Source of the DNA: Gordionus sp. m RMFG-2023
Taxonomy: Eukaryota; Nematomorpha; Gordioida; Chordodea; Parachordodidae
Length of the DNA: 64,000 bases
Assembly (NCBI RefSeq): GCF_954871325.1
Contig: NC_088777.1
Location: 30,357,366 to 30,421,365 of the forward strand
Reading direction: 5' to 3'
Each line of letters starts with the position of its first letter. The stretch's first letter is position 1. The position numbers were made by a program, and so were the translations under genes. Under the pieces are notes generated by a model. The model had not been told where the DNA came from. It did no database searches and saw only the letters and a list, made by a program, of their open reading frames with translations. This document shows positions 10,785-22,989 of this stretch, piece by piece.

Positions 10785-13509
10785 CAGGGGCCCTTACAAC
10801 GGGGGGGGGGGGGTCCGAAGCAACTGCTTCAGTAAATTTGAGTGGGGGTACTTTTTTACATCCATCATGATCATGTGATTTCTGGTTTATAAATGTAACA
10901 ATAAGACCCCCCCCCCCCCCCACTTAATATTTAATTTAATATATTGACGGAAATTTTGGTCGATGTTTAGTAAATTTGTTTACGAAATTTCTTGTCATAA
11001 ATTATTTTTCCAATTTTAAAATATGCCTAAAAATATTAACCAATATTAACAATAGCAAAATTCCTAGAAATTGGATTACTTATAGTATTAAAATGTATAA
11101 AGTTTTTTGCTTAACATGTCTCTTATTTGGTGGTCCACACGCTAATTCAAAATGGACATGTGAAGGTCTAGATATATGGCAAAATATTAATCGTGATATT
11201 ATTCTGCATGAATCTTCACAGGCACATGTGATGGCCGATTATTGAAGGCTTTCTCATAATAAAAATTCGATATTAAAATTTATAACACCTCAGAAAGAAT
11301 GTGTAGATAATAACCGTTCTATTATAAGAATTATAATAAGATGTTTAGATTATTTAATATCTCGTAACCAAGCCTTCTGGGGGAACAGTCAACAAGAAGG
11401 CAATATGATGGCCCTTATTAAGCTTATTGCAGATTCTGAACCTATACTAAAAATGTATATACAGCAAAATGAAGAAAGAAAAAAGGATAAAAAAAATAAG
11501 AGATTAAAAACGAATTATATTCAAATCAATTATCATATAATAACATAAACATTCTCATTGAAACCATGTAAAATATGGTTATAAAAAAAATTCAAAATGA
11601 GATTACATTTAACAGGTGCTTTTCAATCATAGTTGATGGTACATACGATGTTTCGACAGAAGCAATAGCTTTGATAGTAAGGTATGTTGAAAATAGTGAG
11701 ACGCCGAAGCCTGTTGAAAGACTGATTGACATATATTGTACGGGAAATACCACAGGTCTCGATATAAAGCATAATATAATATCCAAACTTGGCTCGATGA
11801 ATTTACCCTTTGAGTATCTAGTTGGGCAAAGTTATGATGGCGCCTCAAACATGAGTGGAAGAATCAATGGTGTGCAAGCCTTGATTAGAGCAGAGGCGCC
11901 AAAGGCAGCTTTTATTTGGTGTTATTGTCATCGATTAAATTTAATCGTTGTTCAATTATGCCAATCAATTAAAGAACTTCGAAATGTTCTAGGAATACTA
12001 GGTGAGATTTATGTCTATTTTAATGGTGTAAAAAGATATGAGGTACTCAAAAAATTTCAGTGTAATGATCTGAAAAAATCGCAACGATTTTTACGCGTCA
12101 CACTCGGTAATAGTTCCTTATTTATTTAAATTTTAAATGTTTTTTTTATTTAGAAGCTGGCTATCGTCATATAAAGCTATTGTAAAATTTTTTCAACTTT
12201 ATGATGCCTTGAGGGCAGCTTTAACAAATTTAAAGGATTCTGAAGATCCTGCCACTTCCACTATGGCGAGTGTTATAGTCTTTAGAATAGAAAAATTTGA
12301 TTTTATCTTATCACTTTGTGTTTTGGATAAAATATTGTTGATAACAAGTTTGGCTTTTACAAAATTGCAAACCATTTCGAAGGATATAGGGTATGCAATA
12401 AATCAAATTCAATTGACAAAAGATTGCTTGATTAATTTGAGAAGTATAATATAAATTATTGTCTTAATTATTTTTTAATCTAATAGATAATAACACTGAA
12501 TTTTGGCGCAAGATTTTATGAAGGAGAGAAATCTACATTTTGATTTTGAAAGTTCTAGACTTCAAACATTACAATCCAAAAAGGAGAGGTATATATATAC
12601 TTTCATCATTAAATATATAAATTTTTTTTAGCTTTAAAATAGGTGTGTTTTATGCTGCACTCGATTTAATTATTATGCAGTTTAACGAAAGATTTAATGA
12701 TGATTCCATGAAATTTTACTATCATTTTTTACACCAAAGGGAATGGCAGAAAAATCAATTATTAAAGAAGATATCGAGGATATCTGTGAATTTTACAATT
12801 TAAATTCAAGTCAAATTTTCGAAGAAATGTTGAAGTTTAGAAGTATTTATAAGATGGCCAAAATGGGGAATGTAATTATTACTCATGACCTAGAGGTTCA
12901 AGAATCTAAAGATTTGTCAGATTCTGAGAATTGTAAATTTATTTAATTAAAATATTTTTACCAATACATTATTTAGCATCTTCTGATGATGATGATAATT
13001 CAGGGACTTACGATTCAGATTGGAAAAACTATTCATTTATTTTACCATATCGTTTACTTTTAAATTTTTCTGCTTTCCCTAATTTAAGAATTTTATATAA
13101 ATATTTATTACCCATTCCCACAACCTCATGTACTGCCGAAAGAGTTATGAGTAAAATTAAATTAATTAAAACAAGACTGCGCAGTACCATGAAAGATTCT
13201 TTTCTCAATAATTTAACCATATTATCAATGGAAAAAATTTTATTTAAACAATTAAATACTGATGAAATTATAAATTCTTTCGCTTTCTCTTCCCCTAATT
13301 TATTTAAATTATTAACTTAAAAATAATATTTATAAAGTTATATTTTTTGCATTTTATATATATTATATATTAAAAATTGATGCAATAAAAAATTTTTGAA
13401 ATTTATGGGTGTCATAATTATCATTTTTTCGAAGGGGGGATACTTTTCAAGGGGGTACTTTTCATGGAGGTATTCTGCTTCATTCGCTCAAAAAGTGTAG
13501 GGGCCTCTG
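10785..13509 (+). mobile_element. Nested hAT element, CAGGGGCC family
   Basis: It begins CAGGGGCCCTTACAA and ends TGTAGGGGCCTCTG. It is flanked by a perfect 8-base duplication GTTCCTGT (10777-10784 and 13510-13517), which dates it after the surrounding hAT. Subterminal G-runs and C-runs lie at 10801-10813 and 10907-10921, and GGGGGTACTTTT words occur at both ends. The interior encodes a nearly full-length DUF4371-type transposase on the plus strand. Confidence 0.92.
10976..13318 (+). pseudogene. DUF4371-type hAT transposase (nested element)
   Basis: Transposase of the TTF-finger/DUF4371 hAT class. The first block (about 11060-11245) has the TTF-type zinc finger: 'YKVFCLTCLLF', then 'W..EGLDIWQNI' and 'HESSQAH'. 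The frame 11575-12129 holds the catalytic core, with 'IIVDGTYDVS' (first Asp), 'GQSYDGASNMSG' and 'CYCHRLNLIV'. The next block, 12137-12454, follows a probable short intron. The C-terminal dimerisation domain is at 13029-13318, with 'PIPTTSCTAERVMSKIKLI' and 'TRLRSTMKDSF'. Probable GT-AG introns of about 43-50 bases occur near 12075, 12444 and 12590. Several frame breaks outside those introns suggest the copy is recently dead, but domain content is complete in order. Confidence 0.8.
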
Positions 13510-13689
13510 GTTCCTGTAATACCAAATTTAACATATCGTCACAACAAGTAAAAAAATAATTGTTTATAATTTTTTAAGCAATAAATTAATCAAAATAAGC
13601 AGTATTATTATTAAAATATTTTGGTTATTATTTAGATATCTATTTTTTCTTAAGAAACTGTCTGAATAATTCATTGTCAAAATTTAACC

Positions 13690-15621
13690 TTATTCTTAAT
13701 AAAATAATTAGGTACCTTAAGCAGACATTTGATAAAACATAAAATTTATACTTCTAATAATGAAAATGAAAATATCTCAAAAACACAATCTACTCTTAAT
13801 TTAAATATGCCCTCCACAAGTATAAAATCACTTTCTTCAATACCATTGGATAAATTCCAAACAGATCATATGAACCAACTCATTATAAAATGGGTAATAA
13901 TGGACTCTCTGCCAATGAAGACTTTTGAAAGTTCAAGTCTTCATAATTTAATCAAATATTTAAACTCAACTGCAATTTGGTCAAAAACAAAGTTAAAAAT
14001 TTTTATACAGCTAATTTTGAGAAACTAAGAAATTCTCTAAAAGATATTTTAAATAAAAATAATTCTTTAATAAGCTTTACCACAGATATGTGGAGCAATA
14101 TAAATAAAATTTCATTTATAACCATTACTGCACATTATATTGATTCTTCTTTTACATTAAAAAATATTTTACTTGATATAAATCATATCCCATTTCCTCA
14201 TACTTCTGAAGAAATATCCTTAGCTATAAAAGAAGTAATTGATGTATATCAATTGGAAGAGAATATACTGGCCTGTACTACAGATAATGCCAATAACATC
14301 CTAAATAGCATGGATAATTTGCAGAATATTTATAAGGAACAAAAATTTAAAGGCTTTAGATGCTGTGCCCATATTCTAAACCTAATATCTCAGGAAGGTT
14401 TATCATATATTACAACTATCCTAGAAAAGTGTAGAGACATAGCCTTTTCTATAAATAAATCACCCAAAATAAATCTAAGCATATGTACAAATATGTGAAA
14501 ATAAGGGTATTACAAAATTTAAAATCCCTTCTGATATCCCTATTAGATGGAATAGCTCCTATTTAATGATGAATACAATTTATGAGGTATTTACATTTTT
14601 ATCCAATTATTTTTAAAAAATATTTAATTTTTAGAACATGGATGCTATAGAAGAAGTACTTTTTTTGAATTACAAACAATTTAAAGGGGTTTTCTTTACT
14701 GAGTGTGAAAATGAAGACCTTAAAGAGGCTGTAGATTTTCTAAGGCCCTTCTATAAAACCACACTTGATTTATCAGGATCCAAATATCCTACAGTTGGGA
14801 TTTCCATGTTATATATGGAGAATATAAATAATGAAATTTTAAATAATATAAAAAAGGATAATAACAATACAAGAAAAGAAATTCTTAATAACATGCTGGT
14901 TAAAATGCAGAAATATCTCAAAGAATTATTTTGCTATGAATCATATGTCTCAACATTATTGGATCCGAGATTAAAACAAGTTTACATGCCTAATACTCTT
15001 AATAGAATTGAGTATATGACCAAATTTTCAAAATATTTAAGGAAAATAGAAAATAAAAAAAATACAGGAATAACGGATTCTCAGGTATATTTTTAATATT
15101 TATTTATTAAATCCTAATTTTCAAACATTTGTGCCAGGAGGAAATCAATGAATTTAGTTTTTTAGAAAGAGTTTTATCCCAAAAAAGAAATTCAGAAGGG
15201 GATTATATATCGGCAGAAATCATTGAAGAAAATATATCAGAACTTCACACCTATTTGAATGAACCTCTTGTTTCATTAAAGGATGACATATTAGTATGGT
15301 GGAAAGCCAATAGTGAAAGGTCTTTTATATTTTTTAAATAGTCAATATAGTTTATTATATAGATTTCCAGTCCTCTCATTAGCAGCTAGAAATTTTTTAG
15401 CAATTCAAGCAACATCTGTCCCCTGTGAACAAATATTTTCGAAAGCAGGAGATCTTGTCACTAAAAAAGGGAATAGGCTTTCAAACAAAACAATACAAGC
15501 TTTGATGTGTATGGGCTCTTGGTTAAAGAATGGAATAGATCTACCGCCTCCATTAAGTCCCTCTTCTAATTCCTTCCAAGGAAGTTCTACAAACAAAGAC
15601 ATTAGCATTTATTTAAATTAA
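13690..15621 (+). pseudogene. BED-finger hAT transposase (outer element), three mini-introns
   Basis: Nearly complete Ac/hobo-like hAT transposase. 13712-13740 reads 'GTLSRHLIKHKIY', the end of a BED zinc finger whose first half was split off by the nested element (about 10710-10785). 'TTDMWSNINKISF' (about 14080) carries the first catalytic Asp, 'CTTDNANNI' (about 14275) the second, and 'CCAHILNLI' follows. The dimerisation domain at 15370-15540 has 'QATSVPCEQIFSKAG' with the catalytic Glu, then 'KKGNRLSNKTIQALM'. Introns with clean GT-AG ends that restore frame lie at 14587-14634, 15085-15137 and 15320-15362. A frame change near 13977 and interruption of the first exon make it non-functional now. 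Confidence 0.82.
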
Positions 15622-15802
15622 ATATTTGTATTATAATGATAAAACAAATTAAATTAGGTTAAAAAAAAATATGTTTTTTAAGGACCGGTCTTTTTATTTA
15701 GGACCACGGTCTGGATCGATCTTTTTAAGGACCGTGGTCCGGTCCGAGGGTATTGGTCCAGTCCGGACCAAAGTCCGGACCGTGACCTTCACTACTTTTG
15801 GG

Positions 15803-16139
15803 ACACATTTTATATTTGGCAAGGATAGAATTAGTTTATTGAATATATGATATTATTGTAAAGTATTAAATATTTGATGATTATCTTACTCCTATCTTTG
15901 CTATCTTACTACTTGCTCACTTATATGTTCGATTAAGCTTTATAATAAAAAAGGACACAATTCATTAAACTTTTTATTTATCAATTTTTCCAGTAAGTAA
16001 ATATAATTTCAAGTATTTTATAACAATTTAATAATGGAAAAACTTTTCATCATAGAAAAATTATATATTTTCAACATAATCATATTATTTATTATTATTT
16101 AATTTCGAATTGACGTCTCCCATGTTTTTTTAATTAAAA
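15803..16139. other. Unassigned AT-rich sequence
   Basis: Lies between two hAT pieces. No coding or terminal repeat signal was seen. Confidence 0.4.
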
Positions 16140-16745
16140 TTATATATATTACAATTATTAATATTTATTTAGTCATAATATAAAAAATATTCAATTTAAA
16201 TTATGGATAATTTATTTGATCAAATAAAATATTATGAAAATAATATAAATATAAAATTGATAATATATGTAATTAATAATGCAAAAATAATAATGAATCG
16301 ACATTTTCTGGATTCCAACAATGCTAAATCCTCGTTCAGAAGAAGCACTAGTTGTAGGAATTGCCAATATTTTTCTTACTAATCTTGATAGCTTTGGCAA
16401 ATCTCTTTCTTGTCGTTTCCACCAAAGTAGTTTTAAATATACAAAAAAGTTTATTTATTTTAAAAAAAGTTTTTATGATATAAAAAAAGACATTTAATTT
16501 TAATATACAAAAAAAGTTAATAGGAACAATTTTTTATTAATATTTACTTAAATGATTTAAATTTTTTTAACCCACCCTCCCATTGTTTAAATTTTTTAAC
16601 CCACCCATCCGCACATCGTTTAAAAATTTTTTAACCCGCCCGCCCGATGCCCGTTTTTAAAAAAATTTTTTGCTCGCCCACGCATCCGCCCTTTTAGATG
16701 GGTGGGCACGGGCGGGCCAAAACCCCGCCATGCAGACCTTTATTC
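16140..16745 (-). mobile_element. Partial hAT, same family as 3281-5043
   Basis: The right end TGCAGACC and the CCCGCCCGCCC-rich block (16565-16735) match the family at 3281-5043. The minus-strand stretch 16212-16400 encodes 'LVRKILAIPTTSASSERGFS', the hAT dimerisation motif. The left terminus is not recognisable, so only one end of the element remains. Confidence 0.75.
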
Positions 16746-16916
16746 TAAATATATAAAATTTCCTTATTTCTGAATAAATAAAAATAATTCCAAATTATTG
16801 CTTATAATATTTATTTTTAAATGAGGAAAATAGTTTTATCAATTTTTTCAAAACTAAATATAATATATCGAGATACACATCATTAAAATGCCAATTAAAT
16901 GTTGTTTATATATATA

Positions 16917-18134
16917 TACTAGCTAATAACCCGTCAAGAATGACGGGGTTGAGGGGTAATTAGTTAGTTTGTGTATATGGTACTAAATATGCTTTATATT
17001 AAAATTTAGGAGAAAAAGAGGTTGTTGCAATGTAACCCGTGAGAATTAAGTGTATTAGAAATATCAAAATTTAAATTTGTGATAGGAATCATATTGGGTA
17101 AAATTAAAAATAGAGATGCTTCAAATTTGAATTTTAAATATGGGCTAAACATTGGTCTCAAAATTTTGTTTTGCAGACACCGCTAGGCCTGATCAAAAAA
17201 CAACGTCCCATGCAACTTTCATAAAATTTTGTCATTTATTTCTATTGTAATTTAATAACAATGTCTTAAATTTAATTTTATATTCCATTTATTTCTATTG
17301 TAATTTAATAACAATATCTTAAATTTAATTTTATATTTAGAATAAAATTTAAATTTGTGATAAAATTCATATTGGGTAAAATTTAAAATAGATATGCTTG
17401 AAAATTTTTTAATTTTAAATATGGACCAGACATTGGCCCGAAAATTTTTTTTCTCAAACCTGTTCAACCCATCATAATTTTGAAATTTTTTCCCAACCTC
17501 GGAGATAGGTAAATCTCTGAAAACCATATTGTTGGGAAAATTTTCTCAAGCCCGATAATAATTTTGTTAGTTGAGAACTGAAATAAAATATATAAAAGTC
17601 ATAATTCATTTAAATAAAATCAGAATATGAAAGTTGCATGAGCTTGGTTTTTTAATCAGGCCTGGCGATTTCTGCAAAAAAAAATCTTCAGGCCATGTCT
17701 AGCCCATATTTAAAATTAAAAAATTTTCAAGCATTTCTATTTTATATTTTACCCAATATGATTTCTATCACAAATCTAAATTTTATTCTAAATATAAAAT
17801 TAAATTTAAGACATTTTTATTAAATTACATTAAAAATAAATGGCAAAATTTTAAGAAAGTTACATGGACTTGGCCTGCAAAAAAAATTTCCAGGCCAATG
17901 TATAACCCATATTTAAAATTCAAAAATCTTAAAGTATCTCTATTTTAAATTTTATCCAATATGATTTCCATCACAAATTTAAATTTTGATATTTCTAATA
18001 CATGCTCACTACATTGCAACAATTTTACCTTTTTTTCTCCTAAATTTTAATATTTTTATAAAATTTATTAATAAAGTATATTTAGTACCATACACACAAA
18101 CTAAATAATTACCCTTCAACCCCGTCAGCTAGTA
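16917..18134. mobile_element. Long inverted-repeat element with internal reiterated units
   Basis: It opens TACTAGCTAATAACCCGTC and closes with AGCTAGTA. Beyond the tips the arms match for well over 150 bases (GACGGGGTTGA, GTGTATATGGTACTAAATAT). The interior contains units built around AAATTTGTGATA..ATTGGGTAAAAT..TTTAAATATGG. They are repeated directly about 290 bases apart in the left half and in opposite orientation in the right half. TA at both tips would fit a Tc1/mariner-like MITE, but that assignment is an inference. No coding sequence is seen. Confidence 0.65.
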
Positions 18135-18189
18135 TGGTAATAAACAGTAGAATTTTAAAAATAATAATTAATATTTTAGATTTAATTAT

Positions 18190-18240
18190 ATTCAAGTTGG
18201 TGCATGCTTAAAACATACGGTTCGACTCTCGTAGAGAGCA
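18190..18240 (+). other. Possible tRNA-derived fragment (B-box-like)
   Basis: GGTTCGACTCTCG at 18219-18231 matches the RNA polymerase III B-box consensus. The upstream TTGGTGCATGCTTAAAA could be a decayed D-arm/anticodon region, but no cloverleaf can be drawn. It may be the head of a SINE or a tRNA pseudogene. Confidence 0.25.
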
Positions 18241-18316
18241 AAAAAATAACATTACACTATATAGTCTCCTTAAATTTTAAATACATAAGGAAGATACGAA
18301 AATGTTTTTATTATGG

Positions 18317-19749
18317 TAGTGTTGTAAACGAACGCGTTCGTGAACGAAGTTCGTTTTTTTGAAAAAAAAGATGAATGGCGTTCGTTTTATTTTTGACGAA
18401 CTTTGAACGTGAACGCGTTCCTTTTTTATGACGAACGCGTTCGAATTAAACGTTTGTTCAATTTTAAAAATATTTTTATTTTTATTTATTTGAAAAATTT
18501 AATATTTCCGATAATCAGCTGTGTATTCTTTTCACATTTCAATTTTTTTAACACATAGTTTATTAATTTGAATATTATTGTTTATATTTTAATTTAATAG
18601 ATAAGCATAAGCATGGATATTATTATTTAATCCTCATCATCTGATTCTGAAAATCCAAAATCAGCTGAATTATCATTACTATGGCCAAATATGATAAATG
18701 TTTTACATTAACATCCTATATTGAAGGAACTAATCCAATGCTTACCAAGTGTAAAATATGGCCAAAAAGTATTATATTGTCAAAATCTTCAGGTTCCAAT
18801 TTAAAACGACATTTGATTTTAATATTAATTATTTGATTTTATATGATATAACTAAGTTAAATCATTAAATTTGAAGAAATAATGCATTTGGGATATTTGA
18901 CCCCAACAATAACGAGTGTTATTTTAAAATTAAAAAAATTAGTGGCCTCAAATATGGTCAACCATTGATAGACGCCGTGTTAAATGGGATTATTAAAAGG
19001 TATTAAACCTATCACTCTCAATTAATTACATATTTTTATTTTTTTAAAGATTTGAACATATATATAAGAATCAATATGTTCTTTCTGCAATTATACATCC
19101 AGCATTCAAACTTCAATGGTCATGGATAAAACTTCCACAGAGCGAACCTATTAAAAATAAACTTTAGCGTTACTGAAAAAAATGCCATGAAAACCCTAGA
19201 GAACTGTTAATTTCGAGATATCCTCTTTTTTGTCGAGAGTAGAGAATAGATTGGAGGAGGATAACTTATCTCAATTTTTTGCAAATAACAAAACAATATG
19301 TTTTTAATTAATTCTCTACCTTAAAAGAGCTGTTTATTAAGTATATTACTGCAATCCCCTCATCTGCCTCTGTAGAGCGCGTTTTTAGTTTAGCTAATGC
19401 CGTATTAACTGTTAAGTGTTCCTGTCTATTAGATAAATATTTTGAAAACAATTGTTATTAAAATTTAATAAGAAAAATTTTTTATAAATAAAAATATCTT
19501 TTTATTCGCTATATTATATTATATTATCAAAATAAAACTATATTATTTTTTAACATGGCTAAAATATATTGTATTAAATATAATTTTTTATAAATTAAAT
19601 TTAAAAAAATTTTATCATAAAATTTTGAACGGTTTTATGAACGCGTTCCTTTTTTTTGAACATGAACTTGAACGTGAACGCGTTCGATTTTTGTCAATGA
19701 ACTTTGAACGCGAACGCGTTCGATTTTTAGAGAAATGTTTACAGCAATA
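18317..19749 (+). mobile_element. hAT element, AACGCGTTCG-ended family, copy B
   Basis: Sibling of the element at 1504-3009, with the same TAGTGTTGTAAACGAACGCG start and AACGCGTTCG-rich right end. Flanks are TATTATGG (18309-18316) and GATTATGG (19750-19757), a duplication with one difference. The internal sequence aligns with copy A along its length with many small indels. Confidence 0.85.
18915..19470 (+). pseudogene. Truncated hAT transposase in copy B
   Basis: Same deleted transposase as in copy A. The block before the intron (ending in the AAAAG donor at about 18998), the short GT-AG intron and the acceptor 'TTTTTTTAAAG' are conserved. The dimerisation region at about 19340-19440 reads 'SSASVERVFSLANAVLTVK', here with the canonical Val-Glu-Arg-Val-Phe-Ser core. 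Several frame changes interrupt it. Conservation of the intron in both copies shows that they spread as DNA. Confidence 0.65.
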
Positions 19750-19757
19750 GATTATGG

Positions 19758-20990
19758 AGATTATATATATTGGATAATTTTATCATTTCTGATTGAAAAA
19801 AATTTATTTTATTTAAAACAATAAAAAATGAAAGTTTTATACAAGCTCGTATAAAATATTTTGATCTTTTATTTTTTATATGAGCTTGTAATAAAAAATG
19901 ATATGGTTTTTTATACGAGATTGGGTAAAAGCAGATATTTTTTAAATGATTAAAGATGTTTATCTTGAAATTTGTGCCTAATCTGTGTGAAAATGTCATA
20001 TGATAGATTTAAAAATTATTTAATATCTCTTATGCATAGAGTATACTATTATTAATAACAACACAAAATTGGTTTATATATAATAAATAATTAAAATTTA
20101 GTATTATAATTTCTAATAATCGTATAAGTTTTCTGTCCAACCGCTTCGAAATTTTCGGGTTTTGACTAAATCTAATGTATGTCCGTAAAATTAACATATC
20201 AAATTCAAACAGGTAAAGTACTGATATAAGAATATGAAAAATGTAAAAATATGCATTATATATTTTTATTTTTAATAATTAAATCTTATATAATCACCAG
20301 GCTCATAAGCAAAAATTTGCTGTGGGGGGGGGGGATAATTAAATTTATTTAAGATAAAATTATTGTTATTTAAAAATATCAAGCATAAATATATTAGAAC
20401 TAATAACTATTTCTAATATACCATTTTAAATTAATGTGAATTATAAAAAATTAAATATATAAACCGGCATATAAAAAACTCTATAAAATAAATATGAATT
20501 AAAAAATATTAAACAGATATAACCGGCGGCATACAAAAAAATAAGTGGACATAACCAGCATATTCATTATAAAATAAATGACCCAAAATAGAAATTTAAA
20601 TTTTTTGTGCCTTTAAAATTTATATATAAATTATAAAAAATTTAAATGTCGGAAATTTAAATTAATACACAAGTTTCTTAGGAATAATTGTATTTTGTAT
20701 GTAATACCTTATAAAGTATTTATGAAAAAATATATAACATATTAAAAAATAAATGTGCACAAATAATATTATTAAGAAGCCTATTATATATTTATAATGT
20801 AAAATCTAATCTTCGTTGGGTGAGCTAATTTTTCTATTTTCTTATGTGCTTGGCGTCAAATGCATACGAATATACAAAAGGGCCAAACCATTTGATCTAC
20901 TTTCAGAAGTTCTACTTCGTAGGTTTTCTCTTTAGCTTTCACTTTCTGGTGGTAAGCTCCTTCAACATCTCTCTCCACTTTATATTATTC
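19758..20990. other. Unassigned AT-rich sequence with short reiterations
   Basis: I see no gene. A poly-G tract lies at about 20324-20333. Between 20460 and 20580 an 'ACCGGCATA' word recurs three times within AT-rich filler. The open stretches are biased and unsupported. Confidence 0.4.
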
Positions 20991-21037
20991 ATACATCTCT
21001 TTTATCTAATTTATACTTCTTTATATTGGCTCTAACT

Positions 21038-22120
21038 TTATTGCCCCATTGAAGGTTTTGGCCTTCCTCTTTTACGTTTGCCCATCACTTCCAAACTCTC
21101 AATCTTATTTCCTATGTAGTTCATAGGCCTTCTCATTCTGTGCCCATACCACCTAAGTCTGTTTACCATTAACTTAGTCTTAATGGGCACTACCTTTAAA
21201 CTACTTAGTATTCTTGTACTGCGCACTTTATTCTTTCTTGTTACCCCAGCAATCATCCTCAGCATTCTCATCTCCATAGTTTGTAGACTTCTCTCGTCTG
21301 ATTCCTTGGTTGGCCATGTTTCCGAACTATATAGAATAGTTGGTTGTACTATGGAACTGTAAATTTTTTCCTTTCATTTTTGTGGGATTCTTTTGTCAAA
21401 TAGAACTCCAGATAAAGATCTCCACTTTAACCACCCTTGATTAATTTTACTCTTTATCTCTTTTTATATTGTGCCGTTTATTTGTATAGTGGAGCCCAAA
21501 TATTTGCAGTTTTCAATTGCCGATATCTGCCATTCATTTATATCAATACTCTCTGTTTCATTTCCTCCTATCACCATATACTTCGTCTTTTCTCTATTTA
21601 ATTTTAGTCGGTTTTATCCAACTCACTAAACTTTCTTTCATTTCATCCTTGGATTCGGCAAGTATCACAATATCATCTGCAAATATCATATTCCACGGGA
21701 CTGTTTGTGGTATAGACTGTTCTAATACATCTATTACTGTTATGAAGAGAAGAGGGTTGAGAGCCGACCCTTGATGAACCCTTTTTGCATCTTGTTTTGT
21801 CATCTGGGTTTTTGGATTTGTACCATATTTTATAAAAGGCTTTTTTCTCCTGTATAGTTTTTACCTCTTCATTCCACCACCATAGTTTTTTTGTATGATT
21901 TGTTACCTCCCCTTGTCAAGCCTAGTGTTGATTTGGCAGTGTCTATTAATCTGGGTGAAAGGTCTGTCCACATTTTTTCACTGACTTGTGAGGAATCTAT
22001 TGTTTCAATGTTTGCATTGATTGCAAAGGCATCTGTCATTGTTTTTAATTTACCCCATTTGATGCATGGTTCCAGTTTTATCTTGTTTTGAGTGGATTTA
22101 TTTGTGATGTGTAAATCCAT
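21038..22120 (-). pseudogene. LINE RT remnant and C-terminal domain
   Basis: Three minus-strand blocks downstream of the endonuclease. 21869-22120 matches the linker with 'KLEPCIKWGKLK' and 'LIDTAKSTLGLTRGG'. 21594-21803 carries the RT palm with 'GSALNPLLFITVIDVL' and the catalytic 'FADDIVILAES'. 21038-21330 carries 'YSSETWPTK', 'LRMIAGVTRKNKVRS' and 'RLRWYGHRMRR', the tail characteristic of RTE-type elements. Between the linker and the palm only about 65 bases separate parts normally about 200 residues apart, so most RT fingers are deleted. Frame changes occur around 21590 and 21330. Confidence 0.85.
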
Positions 22121-22236
22121 GACTAGTAGTTTGTGTTGCGCGGCTATATCTTCTCCTGGAATGACTCATGTGTTATTAAACTGTCTTTTTCTATAGTAGG
22201 TGTTGGTTAAGGCAAGGTCAAAGGCTTGCGCAAATT

Positions 22237-22836
22237 TCAGTATATGCTCTCCTTCGTCATTTCTTTCTCCATATCCAAAACCACCATGATACCTTTTGTA
22301 TAGCTATCTCTTGTTTTTCCCACATGTGCATTTAAGTCACCACCTATTATGATTAGGTTATCCTTATGGATTTCCATTACAGCTTCATCAAGGATAGCTC
22401 TAAAGTCATCTTTCTCTTCTTCCTTGCAACCCGTTTGAGGGGCATATACTGAAAGGATGTGTAATATTGATTGACCAAAGCAGAGTTTTATCTTCATTAG
22501 TATATCAGAGATCTTGTTGACTTCTACTACTGAGGAGGTTGGATCTTGACTGAGGATAATACCGACACCGTTCCTATTACTAAGAATTCCATTATAGTAC
22601 AATTTACACCTATCTCCAATCATTAAAGTCTTCTGACTTTTCCATTTCGTCTCTTGTATGCATATGTCAACTTTTCTCTTGTTCAACATTAATGCCCATT
22701 CTCTCGTTTTACCTTTAAGTGTACCAATATTCAAACTTGCTAATCTTGTCTTCTTTGCTTTGACCTTTATTTTACTTTTCACAGGATGGAGGTCTACACC
22801 CTGCGCGTCGCTTGGAGGGAACGCCCTAACTTTCAT
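22237..22836 (-). pseudogene. LINE endonuclease domain (RTE clade)
   Basis: A 199-codon open stretch on the minus strand. It shows the AP-endonuclease-like LINE domain, which nicks target DNA to prime reverse transcription. Features in order: 'LASLNIGTLKGK' (start of the fold, with the conserved Asn), 'VDICIQETKW' (catalytic Glu), 'GVGIIL', 'LSVYAPQTG' and 'IIGGDLNAHVG' (Asp and Asn of the active site). The final SDH-type motif is not seen before the stop. The nucleotide-to-protein match is good, so this part decayed less than the RT. It is dead as an element because the RT is deleted. Confidence 0.88.
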
Positions 22837-22989
22837 TTCATATTTTCATTTGTTTCTTTCATTTTGTTTATTGGACAAGTATCACTAGCACCCGGCTGTC
22901 CAGGCCTGTCGATGATCGGGGTGTAATCTCTAAGCTCCTAAATTGATCTTATCATGTGTCTTTACATATCAGTCATCGAAGAAAAACTT

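Larger units (their letters stand above)
10490..15794 (+). mobile_element. Large hAT element (GGTC/GGACC-ended), host of a nested hAT
   Basis: Ends are TAGTGAAGGTCA and TGACCTTCACTA. Both ends contain arrays of GGTCCGGACC and ACCGGACCG words (10495-10590 and 15680-15785). Flanks are TACTTTGG on the left and CTTTTGGG on the right. They align as an 8-base duplication only if one base is gained or lost. Removing the nested element at 10785-13509 leaves about 2.6 kb, a normal hAT size. Confidence 0.85.
20990..22915 (-). mobile_element. RTE-type LINE, internally deleted
   Basis: Minus-strand non-LTR retrotransposon with an apurinic-type endonuclease, an RT remnant and the family's conserved C-terminal region in order. 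The region upstream of the endonuclease (to about 22915) includes a CGATCATCGACAGGCCTGG stretch that I take as leader sequence. Most of the RT fingers are missing. It abuts the end of the hAT transposase at 23040-23240. Confidence 0.85.

Noticed and set aside
18190-18240. tRNA gene
   Set aside because: Only a B-box-like stretch is present. No acceptor stem, A-box or cloverleaf can be drawn.
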